Positions 23,686-35,895 of a stretch of 64,000 nt of DNA are shown in pieces; the first letter of the stretch is position 1, and each line of letters begins with the position of its first letter. The stretch comes from Rhipidocladum racemiflorum (taxonomy: Eukaryota; Streptophyta; Magnoliopsida; Poales; Poaceae): contig CM070576.1 of the NCBI GenBank assembly GCA_036346355.1, positions 57,087,712 to 57,151,711 on the forward strand, read 5' to 3'. Both the position numbers and the translations under genes were made by a program. The notes beneath the pieces are model-generated. The model was given only the letters and a program-made list of their open reading frames with translations. It ran no database searches and had not been told where the DNA came from.

Positions 23686-26600
23686 TGTCAGGGAGCCGCC
23701 CAGATCGTCCTCGAGTTGTTGGATGAACAGTTGCTCCCATCGGATTTTGGATCCTAGCAACCAATCACCGGAGGTGATCCTGATGCTAATACCCAAGCCC
23801 AATGGAGACAACCTTACGAACGTCCAAACGACTCGACAACAACCCCGGTATTCCCCCGGTATGCGACCCGAAACACGCCCAGGATCACCGCATACCGGAA
23901 AACAATACGATATCAATTCAATTTGCATAAAGGGGGCAACGAACCCGAAACTTTCGAACCAACACGCAAGCGGAACACAAACGGCATAAAGACAAACCCG
24001 ACAACCACCAAACCAAGATCGAACAACCACGCCAAGACTCCAAACTAGGCAAAAACGGGAAAAAGACTAAGACTCCGAAAAACGGAAAATTTTGGCATGA
24101 CCTTTCTAGATTCTACGGACATCCACTCAGCAGACAAGAAAACACAGTTGCGATATATATATATTCAAAAGTAAAGCAACAACCACAACGACCATACAAT
24201 CACACGCAGAGAATCCACGGGACAACGACATAGACTAAAACGACGACGAGGCATAAAGTAGAAGGCTAACTATACAACAAAAGTGAATCAAATCGCAACA
24301 CAAAGCAAAATAAGACTACTCCGAAGTGTCCCGCCATCGAACACTTCCGGCGTGTGCGATATCGCGCTAAGCCTCTACTCGGTGCCCTTTGTTCACCGAG
24401 AGGCAGTATGGGCAGAACTCACACTCGCCATCCTGATCCTCACCTGAAAAACCACGAAGCAGAAGCATGAGTACAAAAGGTACTCGCAAGTCTTACCCGG
24501 GGTCCATATATGACCGACTCCAAAGGATTATGCATTTAGTTGTAGCGAGGAGAAAGCTTAAGGTAAAAGTGCGGAAAAGCATTAACATTTGTAGTATAAA
24601 TGCGACAATCTAACCAATTACAAGTTTAAAGCTTAAAAGACCGCACTTACTTCTAGTGTGAGACTAAAATTAACAACAATTAATGTAGAGCAATACATAA
24701 CCATTTTAAAGCTCAAGCCCAACGGGCGAACCACAAGTTTAAGTTGTTTACTACGTGGATTGTGCGATGAAAGAGCTTGCTCATATCCGAGAGCCGGCAA
24801 TTCGAATCGCTTAATTAACCCTGCAGGAAGCATTGATCGCACGACACTTACCACAAGGGCCTAGTGTCAACCCCTCCCAATCATACCCAATCGCTGAAGC
24901 GTCCTCACGTGGCCGAAAACCTAGCACCTCGAGCAGCCCCAAGCCCGGCTTGGCGCCGAGAGTCGACCTAAGCCTCGCCCTCAACCACGTCCAACCACAG
25001 GAAGTTACGGTCCATCGATTCCGTATGAGAGAAAGAGTGGCTTACCGTACCATAATCGGGCATGCGACCAACCGGGGTGTGCTCAATCAAAGGGCAACCA
25101 TCGAATCGGTCCTTAATCGACTGACGGGGCTACACATTTGAGTCTCCATACCCAAATGAACCAACTCCCCGCCCGGTCCACAATTCATTTTCTTTTCAAA
25201 ACCTTTCCCAATCCCAAGCCAACATAATGTAGCGTGTGTATAATAATAACAACCGCAAGTGACAGAACCCTCCGTCACTTGGCCCGAACCCGACCTCTAA
25301 GCAAGACTAAGCTGACTCAGTTATATTACCCGTGTTAGCTTCAAGGAAGTGATTAACAATTATCAATGGGTGTATGTGCAGCAAATGGGATCTAGTCCTA
25401 TCCCACAATTAACTCCTAATGCAAAACGTAACTCACAATTTAGCAATTTATTCTCAAAAATAGAATCATATAAGGGTTCAAGATGCTTAGGTGCTTGCCT
25501 GATGCTTCTGCCGGAGTCTCACTAGCCACTTGCTCACCGTGATCACCCTCGATCGCGGCCACTTCACCCATCATGGATCGTTCTCTACACGTTCACAAAT
25601 GCATATGGAATGAGATGTATGCCGATGACATGCAATGATAATCGAGAAGTAACACGCACACATTCGACAACCAAAAGGAAAAACAAGGCGAAAGTCCACT
25701 AACAGGCAACAATAAATTCTTAAACGCCCATCTACCTTGAGATATCACCACTAACCATCGTTGCAATTTATGAGATCTCTTAGACAAGGGACTAGCATGT
25801 TGTGTAAAAGCACTACAATAATTCCCACAGGTACTAATACATTTACCATATCTCCAAGTACAAATGATACATATAGCTATCTTGATATGACACACTGATT
25901 GAACTTATTGGCTTGAAATACAACGACTAACCCAACCATCGATCAACACGGTTGACTCCGCTCCACGATACGCACAACTCCTCGTATGGTTATCGACTCA
26001 ATTCATTACCGAATAAACCAAACCATCCCTAAGTGAACATCAACCCAAGGATGAAAGCATCCCACACGTAGTGACTCGAACACCACCGATAACTAAACAC
26101 CTCAATTTGGAGAATAATAGCTAACTGCAACATCCAACCCCAACACAAGCTAGATGTGTCTTCCTCTTAGCCATTTCATCAAACACCTAATATGCATGAA
26201 CATCCACCTCCTAACCATTACATCAAACACCTAGCCTTCATCCACCCCTAGCTCCCCAAACCCAAACCCTAGCCATGCCTAGGAGAGGGAGAGGGAGAGA
26301 GAGAGGGAGGAGAGGAGATGTACTGGGGTGTCGCCGGCGTGGGGAGGCGGTGGGCACGGTAGTGGAGGCGGTGGCCGGTAGTGGAGGCGGCCGGCGCCGA
26401 GCCGGGTAGGGGCGGGCGGCCGGTGGAGGGCGAGGGACGGCGGCTGGCGCCAGAAGAGGGGAGCTGAGGGGGGGGAACGGCGTCGCCGGCTGGGAGAGGG
26501 CGCCAGGGGGAGGGCGCCGCTCGGGGGAAGTGAGGAGGGGGGGGGCGTCGGGCACGGGTGGGGAGCTGGGGCGCTCGGGTGGGAGGAGGGGTGGGCTCGG

Positions 26601-26732
26601 GCTGGGGAAAGGAGGGGAGAGAGAGAGATGAGTGGGAGGGAGAGAGGAAAAAGAGTGGGGAAAAATTTTTGGGGAGGGAATTTACTTAATTGCCCACCAT
26701 GGCATTCACATGTAAAAATTAGGACCATGACA
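23686..26732 (-). repeat. 3' LTR of the gypsy element
   Basis: It is 3047 bp and paired with 31544-34527. The segment at 26280-26650 is a G-rich block with GA repeats, giving Pro/Ser-rich antisense ORFs that are not genes. Copy differences again cluster at CAG/CTG and CCG sites. Confidence 0.95.
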
Positions 26733-26746
26733 AATCCTCCCCCCTT
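26733..26746 (-). other. Polypurine tract of the gypsy element
   Basis: The minus strand reads AAGGGGGGAGGATT immediately before the 3' LTR start TGTCATGG. Confidence 0.85.
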
Positions 26747-26835
26747 AGGGGAATCTCGCCCCGAGATTCGAAATGAGCACATAGTTGGAAAGGAACTTAC
26801 ATAGACCAGGACTACAAGTAGACAGGTTGAAACAC

Positions 26836-27111
26836 TTACATAGTTTGGAAGAATTCGGGATACTCATTTTCCAAATGGTCTTCCCGCTCCCAAGTTGCTT
26901 CATCCTCAGTGTGATTGCTCCACTGAACCTTATAGAACTTGAGAGTTTTCCTTCGGGTCTTGCGCTCCGATTCTTCCAGAACCCGGATAGGACGCTCCGC
27001 GTAAGACAGATCCGGCTCAGGCGCGACTCCGAGGTCTTCTACCTCGAGAGACTCGAACGGAGTACGGAGACACTTCTTCAGCTGGGAGACGTGAAACACG
27101 TCGTGGACCAT
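26836..27111 (-). pseudogene. Integrase C-terminus with chromodomain
   Basis: The sequence begins VHDVFHVSQLKKCL, the usual end of the gypsy integrase C-terminal domain. It continues into a chromodomain-like segment (PIRVLEES, FYKVQWSNHTEDEATWERED, YPEFF). In chromoviruses this domain is thought to steer insertion towards particular chromatin. The aromatic residues expected at YKVQW and TW are present. It is separated from the integrase core (27404 onward) by frame breaks around 27140-27400. Confidence 0.88.
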
Positions 27112-27403
27112 TCCGAGCGAAGGAGGAAGCTCTAGCTGATATGCTACCTGGCCGCGCTTTCCAAGGATCTTGAACGGCCCTACGTAGCGAGGTGCCAGCT
27201 TTCCTTTAACTCCGAATCGACGGGTGCCACGGAGAGGAGATACCTTCTAATATGCGAAGTCGCTGTCGAAGGAGAGGGTCTCTCACGGCGATCAGCGTAA
27301 CTCTTACATCGCGACCGCGCTATCCTCGAATTTTCTGGATAGTCTCGACCTTTTCTTCCGCCTCCATAACCAACTCAGGCCCAATCAAGGAGCGTTCTCC
27401 ACT

Positions 27404-28194
27404 TTACGACCCGATTCGGGCGCTCGACAAGCTGCGACCATAGAGTGCCTCGAACGGGGACATCTGAATCTTGGTTTGGTAGCTGTTGTTATACGCAAAC
27501 TCGGCGTACGGAAGACACTCCTCCCACTTTTTCCCGTAGGACAAGATACAAGCCCTCAACATGTCTTCGAGGATCTGATTGACCCTCTCGGTCTGACCGT
27601 CAGTCTGAGGGTGGTATGCTGAACTGTGGAGCAATTTCGTGCCCAAGGCTTCATGTAGGCTTCTCCAGAATTGAGAAGTGAACTGAGAGCCCCTGTCTGA
27701 AACTATCCGCTTGGGCACTCCATGCAGACTTACGATCCGGGAGATGTACAAGTCCGCATACTTCTTGACGCGATACTTGGTGCAAACGGCCAAGAAGTGC
27801 GCAGAACCGTCGGTCGATCGACGATTACCCAAATCGAGTCATGGCACGAGGAAGTGGTCGTGGCCGATGCGAAGTCCATGGTGACATCCTCCCACTTCCA
27901 AACTGGAATAGGAAGAGGTTGAAGGGTACCGGCCGGCTTGAGGTGTTCGGCCTTCACTCTCCTGCAGACGTCGCACTCTGACACATAGCGAGCGACGGGC
28001 GCTTCATACGAGTCCACCAAAGCCGCCTCGGTCTTGATACATCTTGTTGCTGCCGGGTGAATGGTAAGCAAGGAGTTATGCGCCTCATCAAGAATCCTTC
28101 GCTTCAACTCCTGGTCATCGAGGACAACTATGCGGTCTCCGAACCACAAGGTTCCTCGATCATCTAGGCGAAACTCAGCTTGCCCCAATTTCAA
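27404..28194 (-). pseudogene. Gypsy integrase core, frameshifted
   Basis: An upstream frame (28194-27730) contains the zinc-binding region (CDVCRRVKAEHLKPAG) and the start of the core (WKWEDVTMDF, first Asp). The next frame (27832-27404) carries VSDRGSQFTSQFW (second Asp), HSSAYHPQTDGQTERVNQIL (Glu) and FEALYGR. The DDE residues are therefore all present but in two frames, with the break near 27800-27850. Confidence 0.92.
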
Positions 28195-28315
28195 TTTATC
28201 CGGATTTGGGCAACTTCTTCATCCTTCAATCAGTGCCTCTCGAATCTGATCGAGCAATGTAGACCTCAACTCGATATTGGCTATGAATCCTGCTCGCCCA
28301 TCTCCAAGCCGAGTC

Positions 28316-28929
28316 TCAATTCGGCACGAGGGAGACACTCGAGGATCGGAGAGTAAAGCGCTTGCATTGGGCCTTACGACTCAATGCGTCAGCTACCACA
28401 TTCGCCTTCCCCGGGTGGTAATGCACCTCCAGACTATAGTCTTTGATCAGCTCAAGCCATCTCCGCTGCCTCATGTTCAGATCTGCCTGGGTGAAGATGT
28501 ACTTGAGACTTTTATGATCAGTATAGATATTGCACTTGTTCCCCAGGAGATAGTGGCGCCAGATCTTCAAGGCATGCACCACTGCTGCAAGCTCCAAATC
28601 GTGGGTGGGGTAGTGCTCCTCGTGATGCTTCAATCGCCGAGATCGTGAGGCAACGACTCGGCCTTCTTGCATGAGCACACGAGCCCGATGCCCGACGACG
28701 CAATACACCTCAAAAGGATTTGTGGATGTCCGAGTGAGGACAGAGCCGTAGTCGACGTTGCTTCAGAGTCCGAAGGCGCTCTCACGATCCGTGACCATCT
28801 GAATTCAACTCCCTTCTTGAGCAGCTCGGTCATCGGCCGCAATCTTTGAAAAGTCTTGGATGAAGCGCGATAATACCCAACATCCAAGAAAAGCTGCGGA
28901 TGTCCGTGATGATCTTGGGCTGCTCCCAT
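28316..28929 (-). pseudogene. Gypsy RNase H region, frameshifted
   Basis: The open piece at 28708-28316 reads VVASRSRRLKHHEEHYPTHD, LAAVVHALKIWRHYLLG, YTDHKSLKYIF, WLELIKDYSLEVHYHPGKAN and VADALSRK, the classic Ty3 RNase H run. The link to RT (28929-28630) is in other frames. It degrades the RNA of the RNA:DNA hybrid. Confidence 0.92.
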
Positions 28930-28956
28930 TTGAGTACATCTGTACCTTGCTCGGAG

Positions 28957-29874
28957 TCAATCGCCACGCCTCGCTCGAAAGGGACGTGTCCTAAGAATGA
29001 CACTTCCTCGGCCGAACTCACATTTGCTGAACTTCGCATACAGGCGATGCTCCCTGAGTCGCCCGAGAACAATGCGAAGGTGTCTGGCGTGCTCTTCTTC
29101 ACTGGCTGAATATATCAAAATGTCGTCAATGAAGATGACGACAAACGAATCCAGCTCTTCCATGAATATGGAGTTCATCAGATACATAAAGTACGCCGGC
29201 GCGTTCGTGAGGCCGAACGACATCACGGTATACTCGTAGAGCCCGTATCTGGTGGAGAAAGCAGTCTTCGGAATGTCCTCGGCCCGGATCTTAATCTGAT
29301 GGTAGCCGAGCCTCAGATCAATCTTGGAAAATACTTGTGCACCAGTCAGCTGATCAAACAGGAGGTCGATCCGGGGCAATGGGTACTTGTTCTTGACGGT
29401 GACTGCATTCAGGGGACGGTAATCAACGCAGAGGCGCAGAGAACCATCCTTCTTGGTCACAAACAGAGCCGAGCAACCCCAAGGTGAGGAGCTCGGACGA
29501 ATGAACCCTTTGTCCATCAGCCCCTTCAACTGAGTCTTCAGCTCGGCTAGCTCATTGGGTGGCATTCGGTATGGCCGCTTGGAAACCGGAGCGGTCCCTG
29601 GCTGAAGCTCGACGACAAACTCGATATCCCGATCAGGTGGCATCCCCGGTAGTTCCGCTGGGAACACATCGGGAAACTCAGACACCACGGGAATCGAGTC
29701 CAGCTCTTCAACTTCTGTCCCATTGAGTGAACACAATGTGGCCTTGTTCTCATTAAGAAGCAGAGTGAGTCGGCCGCCCTTCGGATTTCGGAGTGACAGG
29801 GTACGACTACAAAGAATCCAAAACGACCTTGTCGTGTCGACCAACTCATCCCCAGGATGACATCTATCCCCCAA
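28957..29874 (-). pseudogene. Gypsy reverse transcriptase
   Basis: This 305-residue piece holds most RT motifs: LRLCVDYRPLNAVTVKNKYP, FSKIDLRLGYHQIKI, KTAFSTRYGLYEYTVMSFGL, NAPAYFM and the catalytic FIDD at 29122-29133. Usual gypsy RTs have D-L-R-S-G-Y and A-P-A-x-F; here they read DLRLGY and APAYF, so two positions differ. The frame is lost after KCEFG. The N-terminal part overlaps the end of protease. Confidence 0.93.
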
Positions 29875-30483
29875 AGGTCTAGAAGCAACAAGCTGACCGT
29901 GAATGGAATCGAATCTGAACTATCGCCTGAACCATCTCGCTTAACCGTGATCTTCGACCCGGTGCCTCAATCACAAAAGAGGTGACACTGCCATCGACCC
30001 TCATCGATCTTTGCTCTGCAAACCCCGTGCGAATAAAGGAATGGGAGGCCCTGAATCAAACAACACTCTAGCCTCATGCCCCTCAACAAGAAACGTGCCT
30101 AGCACGGCGGAGCCCTCGGAACCGCCTCGGCGTCGGCGAAGGTGACGCTGCCTCGGCTCGACGTAGGTAGTGGCGATGGCCTGTCGCGCCCGAAGGTCGT
30201 GGAGCGCCCGGTGCCGCGACGCTGGAAGAAGCGATCCGGATGAAGTGGCCCGCGGCGTCAATTGTAGCACGGACCGGGACCGGACTCGCCGCTCTGCTGC
30301 CGGTGGCGGTAGTGGTGGTCGTGGCCGAGCGGCAACCGACGGTGGGCCGACGCGACCGGCGAGACGGGCTGAGCAGACGGCCTCGGCGGCCGATCTGAGA
30401 CCGCCTGAGCGCGAGCCGCCGGCGAGTACGGTGTCGCCGCTTCCTCTTCTTCTCCTCCTGATGAGCCCGCATCTTGAGCTCAA
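29875..30483 (-). pseudogene. Gypsy protease region, frameshifted
   Basis: VLGTFLVEGHEARVLFDSG gives the aspartic protease active site (DSG) near 30050. A separate frame near 29870 reads IDVILGMSW, the C-terminal protease motif. The upstream Arg/Pro/Ala-rich segment (30100-30480) replaces the usual zinc knuckle region; I could not find an intact CCHC there. Confidence 0.75.
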
Positions 30484-30498
30484 GCGTGATCGCGCGGC

Positions 30499-31180
30499 TC
30501 ACCAGGTCATTGCGAAGTCGCAGACGGACACATCTGCATCTTCGCCGTCACCACTCACAAACCGACCTTGCTTCTTAGTCGGTGTCAACCTCCTGGGGGC
30601 GTGCGCGAGGTAGTTGAACTCTTGCGAGTAGTCAACCACCGACTTGCCGAGCCGGAGGGTGAGAAATCGCTGCTTCTTCATGTCCATGAGGCCCTTCGGG
30701 ATGTGGTACGCCCAAACGCCTCACGGAACTCAGCCCAAATGGCGGTGCCGGCGGCTGCATCACCCGCAAATTGGCCCACCATGCACCAAGGCCTGTAGCC
30801 GCTGCGCCGCGAAGTGAGCCTTCGGAGCTCCCCACGATCGATAAGAGCAAATTTACGCTCTATCGTGCGCAGCCGATCATCGGCCTCCAACGGATCGGTG
30901 GCCCGTGAGAAGACCGGTGGCTGCGTGTGCGAGAAGTCGAGATAGGCGGTGGGCCGACCTCGCCCATCACCGCGGCCACCGTCTTTGGACCCGGTCCTGG
31001 ACTAGCATCTCCAGGATCCGGTTGGTCGCCTCTGGTGCTGCTCGGTCGGCTGAGAATGTCCAACACATTGGGAGGAGGCGGTGGAACAAAGACCCTCGTG
31101 CTTGTCCGCTCAGCACCACCCTCACCCCAGAGGTGGAAGCCCCACGGGTCCTCATTCGTCACCAACGAGACAGGCGACAC
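30499..31180 (-). pseudogene. Gypsy gag, frameshifted
   Basis: Pieces at 31180-30860, 30890-30678 and 30687-30499 give, in order, a Pro-rich N-terminus, EADDRLRTIERKFALI and TAIWAEFREAF, then MDMKKQRFLTLRLGKSVVDY with SQEFNYLA. These are the core words of the Ty3 Gag capsid domain. At least three frame breaks separate them. Confidence 0.88.
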
Positions 31181-31528
31181 GAGTTAGACTCCACAAGAGA
31201 AAGTAGTCTTCAAGATTTTCAAAAACCCTAACTTGACCTAGTCGCATCCGCTACTGGAGCCCTACAAGCCCATCTTACACAAAAGCACAAAATAAGATGC
31301 AAAATGACCTGGTAAACATATGCATGCATGACATGACATGAACCTCATATGCATAATATGGATGCACGATTCCAACGTAATCGTTTCTCCCACGCTCACC
31401 ATTTTACGTAACTCTCCTAAATATATACCTAGGCGGGTAATCAGTACTAAGCTCTACCTAATGCATCATGCAAGTCCTAATCAATCACCTAAGTGGTCGT
31501 CAAGTTTAAGTTCGTCTTTATGCACCTT

Positions 31529-31540
31529 GCTCTGATACCA
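31529..31540 (-). other. Primer-binding site of gypsy element
   Basis: The minus strand reads TGGTATCAGAGC three bases after the 5' LTR end, the initiator tRNA-Met complement. Confidence 0.93.
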
Positions 31541-31543
31541 ACT

Positions 31544-34527
31544 TGTCAGGGAGCCGCCCAGATCGTCCTCGAGTTGTTGGATGAACAGTTGCTCCCATCG
31601 GATTTTGGATCCTAGCAACCAATCACCGGAGGTGATCCTGATGCTAATACCCAAGCCCAATGGAGACAACCTTGAGCGTCCAAGCGACTCGACAACAACC
31701 GTATTCCCGGTATGCGACCAGAAACACGCCCAGGATCACCGCATACCGGAAAACAATACGATATCAATTCAATTTGCATAAAAGGGGGCACGAACCCGAA
31801 ACTTTCGAACCAACACGCAAGCGGAACACAAACGGCATAAAGACAAACCCGACAACCACCAAACCAAGATCGAACAACCACGCCAAGACTCCAAACTAGG
31901 CAAAAACGGGAAAAAGACTAAGACTCCGAAAAACGGAAAATTTTGGCATGACCTTTCTAGATTCTACGGACATCCACTCAGCAGACAAGAAAACACAGTT
32001 GCAGTATATATATATTCAAAAGTAAAGCAACAACCACATGACCATACAATCACACGCGAGAGAGAACCCACGGGACAACGACATAGCCTAACACGACGAC
32101 GAGGCATAAAGTAGAAGGCTAACTATACAACAAAAGTGAATCAAATCGCAACACAAAGCAAAATAAGACTACTCGGAAGTGTCCTCGCCATCGAACACTT
32201 CCGGCGTGTGCGATATCGCTAAGCCTCTACTCGGTGCCTGTTCACCGAGAGGCAAGATGGGCAGAACTCACACTCGCCATCCCGATCCTCACCAAAAACC
32301 ACGGGCGAAGCATGAGTACAAAAGGTACTCGCAAGTCTTACCCGGGGTCCATATATGACCGACTCCAAAGGATTATGCATTTAGTTGTAGCGAGGAGAAA
32401 GCTTAAGGTAAAAGTGCGGAAAAGCATTAACATTTGTAGTATAATTGCGACAATCTAACCAATTACAAGTTTAAAGCGATTAAAGACCGCACTTACTTCT
32501 AGTGTGAGACTGAAATTAACAACAATTAATGTAGAGCAATACATAACCATTTTAAAGCTCAAGCCCAGCGAACCACAAGTTTAAGTTGTTTACTACGTGA
32601 TCATGGCGATGAAAGAGCTTGCTCATATCCGAGAGCGGCAATTCGAATCGCTTAATTAACCCTGCAGGGAAGCATTGATCGCACGACACTTACCACAAGG
32701 GCCTAGTGTCAACCCCCTCCCAATCATACCCAATCGCTGGCGTCCTCCTGTGGCCCGAAAACCTAGCACCCTCGAGCAGCCCCAAGCCCGGCTTGGCGCT
32801 CGAGAGTCGGCCTAAGCCTCGCCCTCAACCACGTCCAACCACAGGAAGTTACGGTCCATCGATTCCGTATGAGAGAAAGAGTGGCTTACCGTACCATAAT
32901 CGGGCATGCGACCAACCGGGGTGTGCTCAATCCAAGGGCAACCATCGAATCGGTCCTTAATCGACTCAGACGGGCTACACATTTGAGTCTCCATACCCAA
33001 ATGAACCAACTCCCGCCCGGTCCACAATTCATTTTCTTTTCAAAACCTTTCCCAATCCCAAGCCAACATAATGTAGCGTGTGTATAATAATAACAACCGC
33101 AAGTGATGAACCCTCCGTCACTTGGCCCGAACCCCGACCTCTAAGCAAGACTAAGCGACTCGGTTATATTACCCGTGTTAGCTTCAAGGAAGTGATTAAC
33201 AATTATCAATGGGTGTATGTGCAGCAAATGGGATCTAGTCCTATCCCACAATTAACTCCTAATGCAAAACGTAACTCACAATTTAGCAATTTATTCTCAA
33301 AAATAGAATCATATAAGGGTTCAAGATGCTTAGGTGCTTGCACGATGCTTCATCGAGTCTCACTAGCCACTTGCTCACCGTGATCACCCTCGATCGCGGC
33401 CACTTCACCCACCGCGGGATCGTTCTCTACACGTTCACAAATGCATATGGAATGAGATGTATGCCGATGACATGCAATGATAATCGAGAAGTAACACGCA
33501 CACATTCGACAACCAAAAGGAAAAACAAGGCGAAAGTCCACTAACAGGCAACAATAAATTCTTAAACGCCCATCTACCTTGAGATATCACGGCTAACCAT
33601 CGTTGCAATTTATGAGATCTCTTAGACAAGGGACTAGCATGTTGTGTAAAAGCACTACAATAATTCCCACAGGTACTAATACATTTACCATATCTCCAAG
33701 TACAAATGATACATATAGCTATCTTGATATGACACACTGATTGAACTTATTGGCTTGAAATACAACGACGAACCCAACCATCAGTCAACACAGTTGACCG
33801 CTCCATACGCACAACTCCTCGTATGGTTATCGACTCAATTCATTACCGAATAAACCAAACCATCCCTAAGTGAACATCAACCCAAGGATGAAAGCATCCC
33901 ACACGTAGTGACTCGAACACCACCGATAACTAAACACCTCAATTTGGAGAATAATAGCTAACTCGCAACATCCAACCCCAACACAAGCTAGATGTGTCTT
34001 CCTCTTAGCCATTTCATCAAACACCTAATATGCATGAACATCCACCTCCTAACCATTACATCAAACACCTAGCCTTCATCCACCCCTAGCTCCCCAAACC
34101 CAAACCCTAGCCATGCCTAGGAGAGGAGAGGAGAGAGAGAGAGGAGAGGAGATGTCTTGGGGGTGTCGCCGGCGTGGGGAGGCGGTGGCGGCGGTAGTGA
34201 GGCGGCCAGGCGCCAGTGAGTAGGCGGCGGCCAGGTGGAGGCGAGGGACGGCGACTTAGCGCCAGAAGAGAGGCGAGGGGGGAAACAGCGTCGCCGGTGG
34301 GAGAAGCGCCAGGAGGCGCCGCTTCGGGGAAGTGAGGAGGCGTCGGGCACGGGTGGGGAGCTGGGGCGCTCGGGTGGGAGGAGGGGTGGGCTCGGGCTGG
34401 GGAAAGGAGGGGAGAGAGAGAGATGAGTGGGAGGGAGAGAGGAAAAAGAGTGGGGAAAAATTTTTGGGGAGGGAATTTACTTAATTGCCCACCATGGCAT
34501 TCACATGTAAAAATTAGGACCATGACA
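31544..34527 (-). repeat. 5' LTR of the gypsy element
   Basis: It is 2984 bp and in direct repeat with 23686-26732. It begins TGTCATGG on the minus strand and ends CCCTGACA. TSD GACGG follows at 34528-34532. Confidence 0.95.
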
Positions 34528-34720
34528 GACGGGCACGGATGCTCGAAACCGGGTAGCGAGCTCCTAGCCGATCGGGCGGGCCGTTTGGTCGTCAGACGCT
34601 CGTTGGTCGTTCTTGGGGACATCGTCCAAGGGTAAAGATGGTCGGTGAAGAAACTAGCTTCCAGGGTACTATGGGAATTATCCAATCCCCGACACATAGG
34701 ATGCCACCGATAATAGTAGA

Positions 34721-34914
34721 GAAATTTTATGGTGTATTATATTAGTAGTATATAATGTGTAGTAGAAATCACATCTAACCGTTGATTTGTTAAGTTAAGG
34801 GTGTTTTCACTACTCTACTACCGGATGAAGTATAAGTAAACTCTAGTTAATATGATTTATTGGATCGAAAAGATTGAATGGTTTATATTCAATTTAGTGT
34901 ACCGTAAAAAAGCT
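34721..34914. repeat. MITE, copy B of the three-member family
   Basis: It closely matches 18031-18230, including ATCTAACCGTTGATTTGTTA and the end ACCGTAAAAAAGCT. It lies just right of the solo-LTR duplication. Confidence 0.7.
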
Positions 34915-35304
34915 ATAATACTAAGGGAGTATCCACGATGCCATCGATGATAGGACAGGAGTCGGCCCCATTCAACCCACCGTTGGATCCGCCCCCGGAA
35001 GAAACATTTGGTTGGTGGCTTATTGTCGTCGTAGACGCGCCTAGGTGGCCATGAACCCCGCCACCCCCGTATCAAGCTGTGATTGTCCACAATTTTCTTC
35101 CTAAAGCGTCCTGGCAGCCTGGGTACTGGAAGAGTTCTTCACACAAGCATGCACAATTTCGACTTAATCTGTGTCGATATTTGACTTGACCAATGATTGC
35201 CAACAACTCTGGTTAACAAATCACGTGCGGCCAATTTGTTGATCGTGGACTATGCCAACATAGGTCCATGACTCAAAAGACATGGTTAGAGTATAGAGAG
35301 ATTT
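34915..35304. other. Intergenic, no feature seen
   Basis: No gene or repeat could be supported. Confidence 0.4.
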
Positions 35305-35565
35305 TCTCTACTATTATAAAACAGCAGTTGGTGGCAGTGGTGAGTTCTACCTACGTCATTAATTGCCCTGCTTAATTGCTCTACTTAATTGCCTTGCTTA
35401 ATTGCCCTACGCAAAAAACGAAGTGTTGCTTTAATTAGCCAGCTTTCGCAAGAAACGAAGCGTTAAAGATAGATGTTTGATCTTGTGAAATAATTTTTTA
35501 TTTTTTAATCTTTATTTTTCGTTATCAATTTTGTTTTTCGTAGCAACGCACGGGCATGTAACTAG
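35305..35565 (+). mobile_element. Small non-autonomous Helitron, plus orientation (261 bp)
   Basis: The 5' end TCTCTACTATTATA fits the grass Helitron consensus (TCTMTAYTA). The 3' end has CGTAGCAACGCACGGGCATG followed by TAACTAG, and the next host base is T. It encodes no Rep/helicase and so depends on other elements. Internal repeats of TTAATTGC(C/T)CT are visible at 35350-35405. Confidence 0.85.
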
Positions 35566-35895
35566 TACTTCCTAAATTGCCACGAACCGTGAATGCAATG
35601 GAGTATGTCGAAGCATTCTACTACGTACGAAAGCAGTCTGCCTCTCAAACAGAAGCCATACGTAGCTATTTTTGCTCTGTGGGTTGGTGAGACACGTGCG
35701 TTAACATTACTGGACGAGTTCAACGGTTATAGCGGCGAAAGAAGCAGGGGACTTGGTCTATGGCTGCAAGCCTGCAACTAATGGCGGTCGCCGACGCCTT
35801 GATATCTACCGTTAGTGCTTCCGTCCTCTCCTACCCTCCATCCCAGAAATCAAAGATGATCTCAAATTGTCCTCCATGCACATATATAACCCCTA
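35566..35895. other. Spacer between the two inverted Helitrons
   Basis: 330 bp; no gene could be supported. Confidence 0.4.

Larger units (their letters stand above)
23686..34527 (-). mobile_element. Ty3-gypsy chromovirus-type LTR retrotransposon (Tekay/Del-like), 10.8 kb
   Basis: Direct LTRs (23686-26732 and 31544-34527) flank minus-strand gag, protease, RT, RNase H, integrase and a C-terminal chromodomain, the gypsy order. TSD GACGG lies at 23681-23685 and 34528-34532. LTRs of about 3 kb, a Met-tRNA PBS and a chromodomain of the form KVQWSNHTEDEATWERE fit the Tekay/Del (RIRE3-like) lineage. All ORFs are interrupted. It lies inside the solo LTR above and so is younger. Confidence 0.95.
23198..34694 (-). 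mobile_element. Solo LTR (650 bp) split by a nested gypsy element
   Basis: The two halves, 23198-23685 and 34533-34694, together form one LTR with matching termini (minus strand TGTCGGGG to CGTCGACA). CATAG flanks it at 23193-23197 and 34695-34699. No internal region of its own exists, so it is the product of LTR-LTR recombination. The 23330-23345 words (minus strand AACCAGGATAAAATCC) recall grass gypsy LTRs, but the family is not assigned. The interval 23681-34532 is the later insertion. Confidence 0.85.

Noticed and set aside
26238..26782. Pro/Ser-rich ORFs in the gypsy LTR
   Set aside because: A G-rich simple-sequence block inside an LTR; the other LTR has the same block with different frames.
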